Assembly: GCA_026261815.1 (NCBI GenBank)
Contig: JAMPIT010000350.1
Coordinates: forward strand, 806,001-870,000
Direction: 5' to 3'
Origin: Monarcha castaneiventris obscurior
Lineage: Eukaryota; Chordata; Aves; Passeriformes; Monarchidae
DNA: 64,000 bases
Positions 24,930 through 35,835 of the stretch are shown here, one piece after another. The position numbers and the translations under genes are program-made. Positions within the stretch are counted from its first letter, which is position 1. Each line of letters starts with the position of its first letter. A model generated the notes under the pieces. That model made no database searches. It was not told where the DNA came from and was given only the letters and a program-made list of their open reading frames with translations.

Positions 24930-27229
24930 AATTACTCCAGTGAAAAACCTAGAAAAGCTCTGCTGAAGTGGATTGATGTCTTTGTCTTCATGTGTATTAC
25001 AGGTATCAGGAGTTGGAGCCGGCTTTCCCCATCTGGTTTCTCTTTCTTAGGGGTGGGATGCTATGTCCAGGAAGGGACTGGTTAAAATTCATTGCTCCAT
25101 ATTTTACCTAAAAGCCTGGGGAAATTATCAGACATTTCTAAAGCTCAGTAGTTTTAAGCCCCATGGAATGATAAGTAATACCACTTATTCTTTTTATGGA
25201 AAAATGAGTTTTTCCACTTCATTTCTCCACTGAAACTATTTACATAATGCCTGTATTCTTTTATGACTTGTACAAAAAAACAGTGCCACACTAAATTTGC
25301 ATGGGCTTAGGGAGAAGGCTGAAATAGGAAAAGGTAATAAATGCTTATGCCAATCATTTATCTTATTTTTAACTATCTCATACAATTTAAACTTCTTAGA
25401 AATTTCAAAGCAGTAATTTCTGACAAGTGAAGAATGCTTACTTCCTCATGAACTTTCAATATACTTCCATTTAACATTTAGTGGCCCAATTTTCTTTGTA
25501 TAGGTCAAGAGGATTTTTTTCACATCTTGTCACAGGGAAAAGGGTACTTGAGTGGAAAAGGTGCACTCTCTATTATCACCACAGAATTTCAAGTACCTGA
25601 GCATATTCATTAGAATCTGGAGGACTTTAGCACAGATATGAGATATTAGAACAAAACCTGCATGTTCTTACTATAATAAGAATTGGTTATAGTTAAACTG
25701 ATATAAAGGGCAAAACTCACATGCCAAGCGTGTCTGAGTTGTAGTTCAGGTCTGCACATCCTACTTTGTAGTATTTGCTGGTCTTTTAGAGAATGAACTG
25801 ATTATAAGAAGAACTATATCACAAGAGCCCCAGTGACACTGATGTATTCCAGCTCCAGGCAGACATTGCCATGTGATGCCATGAATTAGCTCATTCATGC
25901 TGGCATTGCAAAACCACTGAGGCCCCTGTTCTTGAGCATTTGAGTGCTGGGGAGAAATCTAGGGATGGGAGGAAGACAGAAAACTGAGTCAAAAGGTAAA
26001 TGAGCAAGATACCTAAAATGAATGTTGTAAAAGGTTAAGTTCCTCTCTTGAATTTTGGATTCTTTAAGTAGTTTCAGAAGTAGGCAAAATAGTCTATTTC
26101 TTTGAGTAAAACTCAGGTGTTTTGCCCTCTGCCTAATAATTTTAATGTTTTTTAGTATATCAAATAATTGATTTTAATAAAATTCAGACCTTACAGTCCA
26201 TAGAGATTTTTTTTTCCTCAAGTTTTGTCTTGAAGCTGGCCTTGAAAAATTAAATTTCTTGTTAGTTTTCCAAAGGATAGTTGACATTTAGGAATTAGTT
26301 AGAAATTACAGTTTTATTGCTCATGTTATGCAATGTAGTGTTCATTTGGAGAGAAACACAATGTCCTATTTAAGCAGACTGCATTTAAATTGTCCATTTT
26401 GTTTTATTCTGGAAAGCATTTGCATGATGATAAATGGATAAAGAATAATGATTTCCAAGGAGACACTCTCTCTATCCTTGAGTTAGACAAATGAAGGCCG
26501 AAGCTGGAACAAATGGTCTGGGAAGATGCCATTTCTACAGCAAAAGAAAACACTGTTTCCTGAAGGATGTCTCCTTAGGTAACAAATCACTGACTGAGAA
26601 GGGATGAAGAACAACATGACTAAAAAGGACTTAAATTCTAACCCAAATAAGGTTTCTTTCTGCAGCAGAATTATTACAGATGCCATGACTTTTCAATTTG
26701 ATTGCTTAAGTCTTCATACATATCACTAACATTTTAATTTTCCATAACTTACCTTGATTTTCTAGTGTCAAGTGAAGCAAGAAAGAAAACACCTTTTAAA
26801 ATCTTCAGACATGATACTGCTCAATGGACACTGCAGAAAAATAGAGCCAACACTGAATGCATTCATCTGGAATCCAGCAAGAAAAACATCTACAGAAGTA
26901 ACTTTCCCTTCATCATTCGGTGCACATCTACCCCCCCACACAGGTTTTTCTGACAACCCTGTAAGAGACAGATCTTCCATCATAATCACACCACCTGATT
27001 TGAGCTCTCTAGAAGGGAGCGCTGCCCACCAAATATAGATGAGACCAGACCAAAAAAGTTTCTTCGAAAAGGAAATCACTTTTCTTGAGAAGAAACACTG
27101 GTAAATGTCATATTTTTCATATTTTAATATCTAGATTATAATAAAATATCCAGTACACTGCCACCTGGGAAAATATAGTTTTGTCACCTGACTAAAGAGA
27201 GACAGGAAATGGTGGAGTCAGAAAACTAA
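24930..27229. other. Unique sequence, no gene recognised
   Basis: AT-rich, no known repeat. Around 26765-27080 three frames overlap (two plus, one 103-codon minus) in a more balanced patch, without any recognised motif and without the other properties of an exon that I could verify. Confidence 0.5.
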
Positions 27230-28015
27230 ATTCCAGATTGAAGGGAAGCTACTATTGGACTTTCCCAAGGATTAATTTTTGGACAAACCTTTTAAATATT
27301 TTCATTGATGACCTTGACTTAAAACCAAGAAGTGCATGCATAAAATTGGGGTATCATGAACACAGAAGGAAGACTGAGATATCAAATGACTAAAAGTATA
27401 GACAACTGCTGTGATTGCAGGAATGCCAGAAGGGGGATTCAAGAAAAATGAGTTTTAAGGACAGGTATCTGAGGATTAATAACAAGAAAATTAACAATTA
27501 GGCCATTATTTGGAAGTGACTAAGGAAGCCAAAGACTAAAATCTATACTATTTGCAAATCACCATATTGAGAGTAAAGTTAATCTGTGGAAAACTCAATG
27601 CTGTTGGTGAGACTACATCTAGACTCCTAAATAAATCCTTCTCATCCCCTTCCAGAAAGTTGAATTCACATTTGAAGCAGTACAGAAAAAGTATACTGTG
27701 ACAAAGGGTGGAGTGGAAAACTTCAGGATGCAAGGAGAGAGAAAGAGCATGGATTAAGCAGCACGGCAAACTGGAATGCGGTCTTTAAATGCATTGGGAA
27801 ATGTATGTAGAAAAGAAGATGTGTCCTCTAAAATTAAAGAGCAGGAGTGGTGTAAAAAGTAACTGGTCATAAATATGCTCTGGAGGGAAATGATAGGAGA
27901 TCTCTAGTCAGTGGTGGAGTGAAATTCTTGAATTACATTCAAGCAGGGTGATAGAAGCACCTATACAGTAGCTTTCAAGATAGATTTGAGGAGTTTGGGA
28001 GAGACTAGAGACATG
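27230..28015 (+). repeat. Ancient, strongly decayed CR1-type LINE
   Basis: Several landmarks appear in the right order. TTTTCATTGATGACCTTGACTT near 27300 is the CR1 ORF2 'ATCTTCATCAATGACCTGGA' region. TGGTGAGACTACATCTAGACTCCT near 27605 is the 'TGGTGAGGCCACATCTGGA' region. GTCAGTGGTGGAGTGAAATTC near 27910 is from the 3' UTR. Many substitutions and small gaps separate them. The age difference from the next CR1 is obvious by eye. Ends are approximate. Confidence 0.6.
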
Positions 28016-28017
28016 TC

Positions 28018-28508
28018 TGGGTGCTGTTCTGTTCTGGAGCCCCCAGCATAGAAAGGACAGGGACCAGCTGGATTGAGTCCAGAGGATCAGAGGGCTGCAG
28101 CACCTCTCCTATGAAGACTGAGAGAGCTGGAGCTGTTCAGTCAGAGAGAAGGCTTCAAGGTGACCTTAGGGCATATTTCCAGTACTTGGAGGGGGCCTAC
28201 AAAATAGATAAAGAGTTTTGTAAGGGCATGGAGTGATAGAACAAAGGGGAATTTCTTTACACTGAAGGAAGGCAGGTTTAGATGTTAGGAAGAAATCCTT
28301 CACTCTGAGGGTGGTGAGACACTAGGACAGGTTGCCCAGAGAAGCTGTGGATGCCCCATCCCTGGAAGTGTCCAAGGCCAGGTTGGATGGGACTCTGAGC
28401 AGCCTGGTCTAGTGGAAGGTGTCCCTGCCAATGGCAAAGAGGTTGGATCTAGATGACCTTAAAGGTCCCTTCCATCTTTAACCTTTCTATGGTTCTATGA
28501 TTTTATAA
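28018..28508 (+). repeat. CR1 LINE 3' end
   Basis: Well-preserved CR1 3' region: CTGGAGCCCCCAGCATAGAAAGGACAGGG at the left, AGTCCAGAGGATCAGAGGG, TATTTCCAGTACTTGGAGGGGGCC, GGTTGCCCAGAGAAGCTGTGGATGCCCC, GGTTGGATGGGACTCTGAGCAGCCTGG, AGATGACCTTAAAGGTCCC, and the tail TTCTATGGTTCTATGATT. It follows the ancient CR1 on the same strand. Frame 28021-28236 is a by-product. Confidence 0.95.
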
Positions 28509-31500
28509 TAACTGGGATTGTACCACAAGATCCCTTTGGGTCCCATCCTCCATATCAATGTATAGTTTTGTTTCTAAAGGGACAGATTTGCAAATAATAA
28601 ATTAAGCTTTCCTCAGAGTTGAGAGAGGGCCTGGTGGATTTATATTTTAAAGAGAAAAAAAATACATAAACCTGTTCCCAAAAGAGTTTCACGTTCTGTG
28701 GTTTCAGCTGTTAGCCTTTTTGTGTTATTGATATTCTTTAAGGAGACATGATAGAAAATAATACAGATGTTGCACATCAGACTACTCCAAAGTTGTCTGG
28801 CTAAAAAGAACAGAAATATAATAAAAAGAACAGTGTATATTTGTATTTATTATGGCTTTCTATGTTATTTCCTTTGATTACATATCTGTCTAATGATAGA
28901 TAACCCTTCAAAGCAATTTTAGCTTTGTTTTAATTTAGATTTTAGTATGGACACTTATCTGAATTATCCAAGGTACTTGGATATGCATTACTGGACTGGA
29001 AAATTCATGTAAACATAATCTAATAAGATTTCAGATGCTTTTTGTTTCCAGAAATAAGATACTCCATGTAGAAAGTGTATCTCGGAGCAAGGGTGACCAG
29101 AGATAACCAGAAGAGTGGTGACAAAAATGAACAGGGGACTGCTATTCCTTGTGAGCTTTGTAAAGGTTGAAATTCTTTGTTTATCTAACACATATCTTAG
29201 TCACAATGTGTTTTAAAATGGAGGTACACCAACTCTTTTAATAGGATTTTTTTAATCCTCATCTCTCATTTCATCAGCTAGCAGAATGACTAGGCTGTTT
29301 AACATGGATGGTACTTCTCTCTTAACATCTTTAATCAACAGGCAAACCAGTTCCTCTTTCCAAAGATATGCTGCCCAAGGAAGGGAGGTCAGGACAACTG
29401 TCACCACTCAGCTGGAAATGAAGCTTCAGACATCTAATGAAGAGATTCCTACACCTCAGTGGGAGACTGTGAGCTCCTTATACATTCAGTGAAGACAAAA
29501 GGACACTTTTTCATATATCTACTTCATGAAGAGACAGGCATTGCTTTAAAAGTGAGGATTACTCTCCACTGTGGACAGATGAATTCCCACTCTGCAGACG
29601 ACACTTCACCCAAGAGGACAATGGCAGAAGGTTTCCAGCTTTGTTGCCCAGCTGAGTGATGAGCTGTGTTTCATGCACTCAGGCTTGAAAGGTACAGCAG
29701 GTCACGTTAGGAATCGAGGAGTGATTGCTTTAAGCTAAGTACAATAAACAGGTTTTATTCTATCGCACTCTTAAGCATTTGCAAAGTACTTGATGCAAGA
29801 GGAAAAGTCCTTCAGAATTTAAATCAGAATGATTAAATTTAGTGTTCAGACTAATTTTAATGAATATGACTCTCCCATTCTGTAATAGAGTCCCCTAATA
29901 TTGCTGGCATGTAAAGGTAAAGAAATTAAATATGAGAGAGTTCCAGAATTTCAGAAACTTCTTTTAAGTCTGTGTCTCAAGGCTGGTGTCCTGCTAACGT
30001 GGTCATGGATTAAAATTATGTTAAGGGCTTTACAAAGTACTTGCTTAATCTGTGATTTTAACAGCCTTGGCAAGGTTGTATTCTCAATTAATGCACCCCT
30101 TCCAACCTACTTGTCTTCTCCATTTACAATAAAAGATTAAATTCACTAAAGTTACCAAGGAGTGGGAGACAAATGGAGTTCAGCTCCAATGCTTACAGGG
30201 AAAATAAATAGAAATATCCATTTCTAGGATTAGAAATATTAATATATATATTAGTTGATTAGTAATTAATTAATAAGGGATTTATCCTATTAAATACAGA
30301 TTCCCCCTGGATAACAGGAAATATATGAATTCAGGAGAGAACAAAGCAATCCACCTTGGACGGAGGAAGAGTGTTAAAAATTTTTTATAAATATCTGTAG
30401 GGAGAAGATTGAAGGGAAAAGGGAGCAGTTAAGACTCAGGACTGAATGACTAATGACTGAGAAACTGTAAACAATAAAAGACCTGGTTCTGTGAAGTGAT
30501 GCTAAGATGCTGCTTGGACTCTTGGTAGAAGTTACTGTGACACATGCTGAAACAAAAATTTGGATTGAAGAAGGACTAGGCACTAGCTTTAGAGAGGACC
30601 TGGCATTTTATTATTTTTTGTAGCATTTTGTAGCACTGCTTGCAGTTTTGAGATGAAGAACAAACCCTTAGTTTTTTACAGAAGTCTTCATTTATTGTCT
30701 TCTATAACCTCATGCATTTACATATAGTTCCAAGGTGAAAGGATGAGCACTGAGTACAACATCCTCAAGGAACAGCAAAATTAGAGCATTTTTTGGTGCT
30801 TCACTGCTGTGAAAGTTTTGGGGGTTCACTGAGGCTGGGATGGACTGTTTCTCCAAAGGTGAAAGAATCAGTTTAGGAGCTGCTGATCCCAGAGGTCAGG
30901 TCAGTGGCATAGGCTCCTCCACATCACAAGCACATCAATGTCTTATGTTGTGGGCAAACAGCTCGTGGCTTCAGGGGCTGCAAACGGGACATCAGCTCTT
31001 TCTTAATTTGTCAGCACAGTAAGAAGATGCATCGGCCTAACAGACTCTTCTGAACTTGTGGTTTCATTTCCCAAGCACTGCAGACCTCTGTGGCTCCTTT
31101 GTGGTATCCTAGGTGAAACAGTACTAGGACTTTTGCTTGACATTTAAGATGGAAGCTGCTATAAAACTCCTCCTCGAAGCAATATGTAAGTTTGGCAGAC
31201 CATTATGTTGAGTTGATTTTATACTGAATCTTCCTGGACTAAGATCTATGTTTCTTTTTGATTAAATATTTGTCATTTTAATGATGGAATATGAACAGAT
31301 GTGTTTAACTTTCATGGCTAATGATCTCTTTGTTTCTGTTTTTAATCCCTGCCTATTACACTAATGGACTCAAATTAGTACAGTGTTCAAGAGGCCATTA
31401 AGCAGTTCTATAGGACATCAAATGCTAATGGAAATTTGGTATGAATATTCAAGCATTTTGCTCTTTTACTAACATATTTGTAGTTTTTATTTCTGAAAAA

Positions 31501-33219
31501 ATAGTTTTCTGTTTTAGAAGAGTTCATTGACTAAAGGATGACTTAAAAATTGTCTCTCAGCTTATTTTGTCATATATGCAAGTATGGATTTATGAAATTT
31601 TCTCCTTTTTATGCTTTCTGGAACATGATACTAACCTTAAAGTGGAAATTTAAAACACTGGGCCTGTTGTCTGAAGAAGCCAAACAGTTCCCTCAGACCT
31701 GGGCAATAACATTATTGCTGTCATAAATAATCATTGTAGGCTAAAGCAAACCTAACCTGGAAAAGTAAAGTCTGGCAATAAATATAATAAACTTTACTCT
31801 GAGCTTCCAAGAGGTAATCAAATTGTAAATTATTCAAATGAAACACAAGATGATGAAGAATCACATCTCTTGACTAGTAGCTAAATGTCCACTCCCCACT
31901 CCCTTTGGTTATCCATTTGGTGTCAGCCTGTCTAATATTTGGAAAGGTTGTTCCTATCTCTTTACTACTGGCCAGTTATCTACGGTGAATCTCTGTATAC
32001 ATTTACCAGCAGATGGTCTCATAACAATTACTAGAGTTGCCAGGCCATTTATTCATAACACCTTCCCTAAGCCACTGACCAGAAAAAACACTTTTAAATT
32101 GTTATCTTTCAGGTTTTACTCAGAAGACATAAAAAGGGAATTAGAAAATTTAAGAAAATCTGTAACTGGAAAAAACTAGAGCGAAAAATAGAACCCAAAT
32201 TAATGACAGTAGACAGGCACTCCTGAAATGCAAGAAGGAATGCAGGAGACCCTTTCTGGGCGAGTGAAGATTCATCAAATGTCTGATACCCATAGGAGAA
32301 TATTCTTTCTGGCCCTGCATCGTATATGCTACATTTACCCATATTTCATGCATTAAGATCCATAAGTTATAAGAGAGGAAGTGTTGGATTTGACCCAGTA
32401 CAATAAAAACCTATGGAATGTTTTCTATAGGAAAGCAGTGAGTCCAGTGCAGCTTGGAAGTCTATAAAATCTTTTAAGTTATGGAAAAGGTGAATAGGTA
32501 ATGTTTATTCATCACAGCAGAGGAACTCAGTGAATGGCAGTGATATTATGAGGCCAAAACCAAAAGTGTTTTCACAGAACGTATTGCTAAATTACAGAGA
32601 TTGTTGTCAAAGAACAGTAGCCAGTCCAAAATTTAGATTCACAAAGAGAGCAGACAAATTTATGGAGAATGTTTTTTAAGTGGGTGTGAAACACAACGAG
32701 GTAGAGGAAATCACTGTCTGCAGTACTCTCTACACATCTGATTGACAAAAGCTACAAAGGTTTCTAACGGCAAGCTTTGTCCTCTACAGACCTGTTAGAG
32801 ATGTCTTTTCTCTAAGCTAGATGTTGTCATTACTTATTTCCTCATTGAGATGATAGGTTGAAACAAAAGGCTCTCCTTGATTTTAGGAGCTGAGGAGCAG
32901 ACATAGTACATAACACAGAATGACAAATGAAAACGGTTCTTAAAATGAAACAGTAAAAAAAGAAAAAGATTGAAAGAACAGATTAAAAATGAGGAAATTG
33001 TGGAAAGATTATTTCACACTGAAGCTACTTACAGACAAAAGACTAGTGGAATGACCTGTAGAAGGTCCAAAGAGAGACAAATCAGTGTTTCTGAATCCCT
33101 CAAGGAGAGCAGAGAGAAGCAAGGAAGAAGAAAGATGTAGTTTGAAGCTTGTATGAGGCCTGGTCTACCTATCTACCTGAGGTCCTACCTACCTGATAGC
33201 AGTAGAAGGAGCTAAGAAG
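28509..33219. other. Long unique stretch, no gene recognised
   Basis: AT-rich DNA without a confident gene. A patch at 30365-30620 (ATAAATATCTGTAGGGAGAAG, then GACTCAGGACTGAATGACTAATGAC) may be a very old CR1 3' UTR but is too decayed to assert. An AT-only patch lies near 30235-30285. Short frames such as 29901-30140 and 32109-32353 show no domain. Confidence 0.5.
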
Positions 33220-33880
33220 ATGTCTAATGCCCTACAAAGGCTTAGGCACAGCCTGGCTGAGCCCAACTGGGCTTTCTGCATCAGGGACAAGAGCCCGAAG
33301 GAATTTCTTGCAGGACGGATGAGGCTGGAAACATACAAGAGTTAGCCGTGATTTATCCCTTCAAACACCTGCTCCAGGTCCAGGGGCTGGAGGGAAGGCA
33401 ACAGACACCTCCCTGCCCACCAGGGGAAGAAGTCTTCTTAGTCCAAAGCAAGCAGTGGGTGACACTGTGGGCACAGAGGAGAACTCAGCTCACCAAGGCT
33501 GAGAACATCCTCCCTAGTGGGATGACCCTTATCACGCACTTACTCCGTGTGCTGAGAAGGACACTGAATGCCACTTCCTCAAACTGTGCATATTGTCTTC
33601 CCAGGCACTATGGAAGCAACCCACCCAAAGGGGAACCTGGCCTACGTGAGACCATGAGAAGGCAGGAAGCCACCAAGTGTGGCTAAACTCTGCTGTTGGG
33701 CAGCAAACAGGTTGGCAGGTGCCCCATGGACCCCCTTTGACCATTCACTCCAGTTAGAGGGAACTCCAGCTGAACATGCTTTTCTGCCTGTCAAAGCCTA
33801 TCCTGCAGGACCCAGCAGAACTGACTGGATTTAGGGGACAATAGGTGCCCAAACACTATGGACCCATAGGAAGGGGCCTG
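33220..33880. other. GC-elevated block of unknown origin
   Basis: About 660 bases have clearly higher GC than both flanks. The longest frame is 112 codons on the plus strand (33348-33686). It has no signal peptide, membrane segment or domain that I can name, and no splice structure I could confirm. It resembles none of the CR1 or LTR copies in the window. An unrecognised dispersed repeat or retroviral remnant is more likely than a host exon, but neither is shown. Confidence 0.35.
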
Positions 33881-34766
33881 AAGACTCTGTAAAAGGACTA
33901 GTGATTTTAGTTCCAGGGACCATTGAAGGTGATGTATATTTGGATATAGGTTTTGCAGGCCCTATGGCCATTCAAGAGACCTATGGCTATTCACCTCAGT
34001 ATTTACAGAGAGAGATCACCATCAGAAGTCTCTCTTTGAAACTTTTTGCTGTTAGCATCCTTCCTCACTTTTTGGCGCTGACAAAGACAATTTTTTGACT
34101 AGGGGTTGGATCTGTGAAGTCCTTCAGGCTTGAAGTGAACTGACTCCCTCTTTCACCTTCAGCAGTGAAATAATCAGATTGCTTTCTAGTCTAGAAACCC
34201 CAGCAAATACAGCCTGCAGCTGTACTCACCACTGAGAGGATAAAGTCTCTTTCCTCCACTGGCCCTTACTCTAGCCCACCAGTTTCACTTTTTTCTTAAA
34301 TGATTTCCCAGATAAAGCAGGAAAATGAGGTACCCTTTATATAATCAAGCTTATTGGCACCCATAGTCCTTGCCCTGTAAATCAGGTCATATAGCATCAA
34401 TTCCCCGCAAAGGCACAGAGATTTGGGTCGACAATAGGCACACATCTTCCTGGAATATATATAGTGGAGGTTTGTCTTCATGTTCCTGGGGAAACCTAAG
34501 GAAGACATTCAATAGCAGAGTTGTTGAGAAACTCTTTCTCCCTAATTTATGTGTCTCTCCCAAGCTCTTGCTTTCAGCCAAGATATAAGAATTTTACACT
34601 GAAAATATCTTCTAATGCTTAAAAATATGTTTTTCCTAAAAAAATAAGCATTTTTTTCTGTGGATGCTGCATGATTTATTTTAAGCTTGTAAATATGTCC
34701 CACATTCCAGTGAGTTCAACATAGGACACTCTCATATTTGAAGATGTTTGGACAGTTGTGTATTCA
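33881..34766. other. Unique sequence, no gene recognised
   Basis: Ordinary AT-rich DNA; overlapping frames at 34296-34588 on both strands are unrecognised. Confidence 0.5.
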
Positions 34767-35230
34767 GTTTGTATGACATGGTTTTGGTTGCAGGGGACCA
34801 AAGAAGCTGCCAGGAGCTTCCCCTGTGTCAGATACAGCCAATGCCAGGTGGCTCCAGGACAGACCAAGCCCCTGGCCAAGGTCAAGTCAATCAGTGATGC
34901 TGGTAGCACCACTGGAATAACAGACATAAGAATGGGAGGGGGCGAGGGAGAGGAGAGTGAGAATGTGTGAGAGAAACAGCCCTGCAGACACCAAGGCCAG
35001 TGAAGAAGGAGGAGGAGGTGCTTCAGATGCCAGAGCAAAGATTCCTCTGCAGCCCATGGTGAAGACCATGGTGAGGCAGGATGTCCCCTTACAACCCATG
35101 AAGATCCATGGCAGACCAGATATCCACCTGCAGTCTCTGCAGGACCCCACACCAGCACAGGTGAATGGCCAGAGGAGGCTGTGACTGTGGGAAATTCATG
35201 TTGGAGCAGGCTCCCTTCCCTCATGTGCAT
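34767..35230 (+). mobile_element. LTR-like dispersed repeat, copy A
   Basis: The stretch from the ATGGTTTTGGTTGCAGGGG string through CTCCAGGACAGACCAAGCCC, GTGAGAATGTGTGAGAG, CCTGCAGACACCAAGG and CCCATGGTGAAGACCATGG to TTGGAGCAGGCTCCC is paralogous to 41605-42170 and, in part, to 53065-53215. I recall this as a common bird repeat associated with endogenous retroviruses, rich in 'GGAGCAG...CCCATGG' phrases, but I cannot name the RepBase entry. It causes the long antisense frame 34676-35290. Confidence 0.7.
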
Positions 35231-35239
35231 CAACTGCAC

Positions 35240-35835
35240 TGTTTTGCTTGGTGTCATGTGCAGCCTTACTGAAGGGGCACTCAGCCCCACTATGTCACTG
35301 ATGAACTTATCTTAAATAATATTTGTCCCAGTAGGGACTTTTGAAGGGCACCACTGGTTAGTGGTTTCCACTTGGATGTCAAACCATTGACTGTAGTAAA
35401 TCTTTGGATGTGGCCATCCAGACAATTTTTTATCCAACTAAAAGTCCATCAAGCAAACCCTTACATATCCAATTTATTGGTGAGAATTCCAGGAGGCACT
35501 GTATCAAAGGCCTTACAGAAGTACAGTTGGATAACATCCACAGTTCTTCTCTGTCCACCGCTGCAGCCACTCTATCATAGGAGGCCATAAGTTTGTTTGG
35601 GAACAATTTGCCCTAGCCAAAGCCCTGTTGGCTGTCTAATTACCTCCCTGTCTTCAATGTCTTTCCATCTATCTTCCAAGAGGATTTGTTCCATGATCTT
35701 ACTGGGCATGGCAGTGAGGCTGACTGGTTGCTAGTTCCCAGAAGCATCCTTTTTACTCTTTTTAAAAATTGCTGTGGCACTTCCCATGTTCCTACCACTG
35801 GGGACTTCTTTTCTGGTAGCTGAAGATACTGTGTT
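35240..35835 (-). repeat. CR1 LINE fragment, ORF2 reverse-transcriptase domain
   Basis: On the minus strand this runs through the CR1 reverse-transcriptase region. Translating the complement of 35495-35535 gives a string containing LYFCKAFDTV, which is RT motif A (usually LDFxKAFDTV). The catalytic aspartate codon is TAC (Tyr) here, complement of 35521-35523, so the copy could not be active. Further conserved landmarks are the complements of CCATGATCTTACTGGGCATGGCAGTGAGGCTGACTGG near 35691 and TTTTTAAAAATTGC near 35760. It sits directly to the right of LTR-like copy A. Both ends are truncated; no intact frame remains. Confidence 0.9.

Noticed and set aside
24760..24966. 68-codon frame with ILFYS repeats
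   Set aside because: Translation of the TTCTA microsatellite that forms a CR1 tail.
26765..27079. Three overlapping frames (62, 88 and 103 codons) as a coding exon
   Set aside because: Frames on both strands overlap with no recognisable motif; a chance lack of stops in a balanced patch is enough to explain them.
30365..30620. Possible ancient CR1 3' UTR
   Set aside because: A loose run of similarity around ATAAATATCTGTAGGG and the following purine-rich text was seen, but no firm anchor such as the GGAACAGGTTGCCCAGAGA segment.
34676..35290. 204-codon minus-strand open frame
   Set aside because: It runs antisense through LTR-like copy A and into the start of a CR1 fragment. Stop-poor GC-rich repeat explains it, and no domain is visible.
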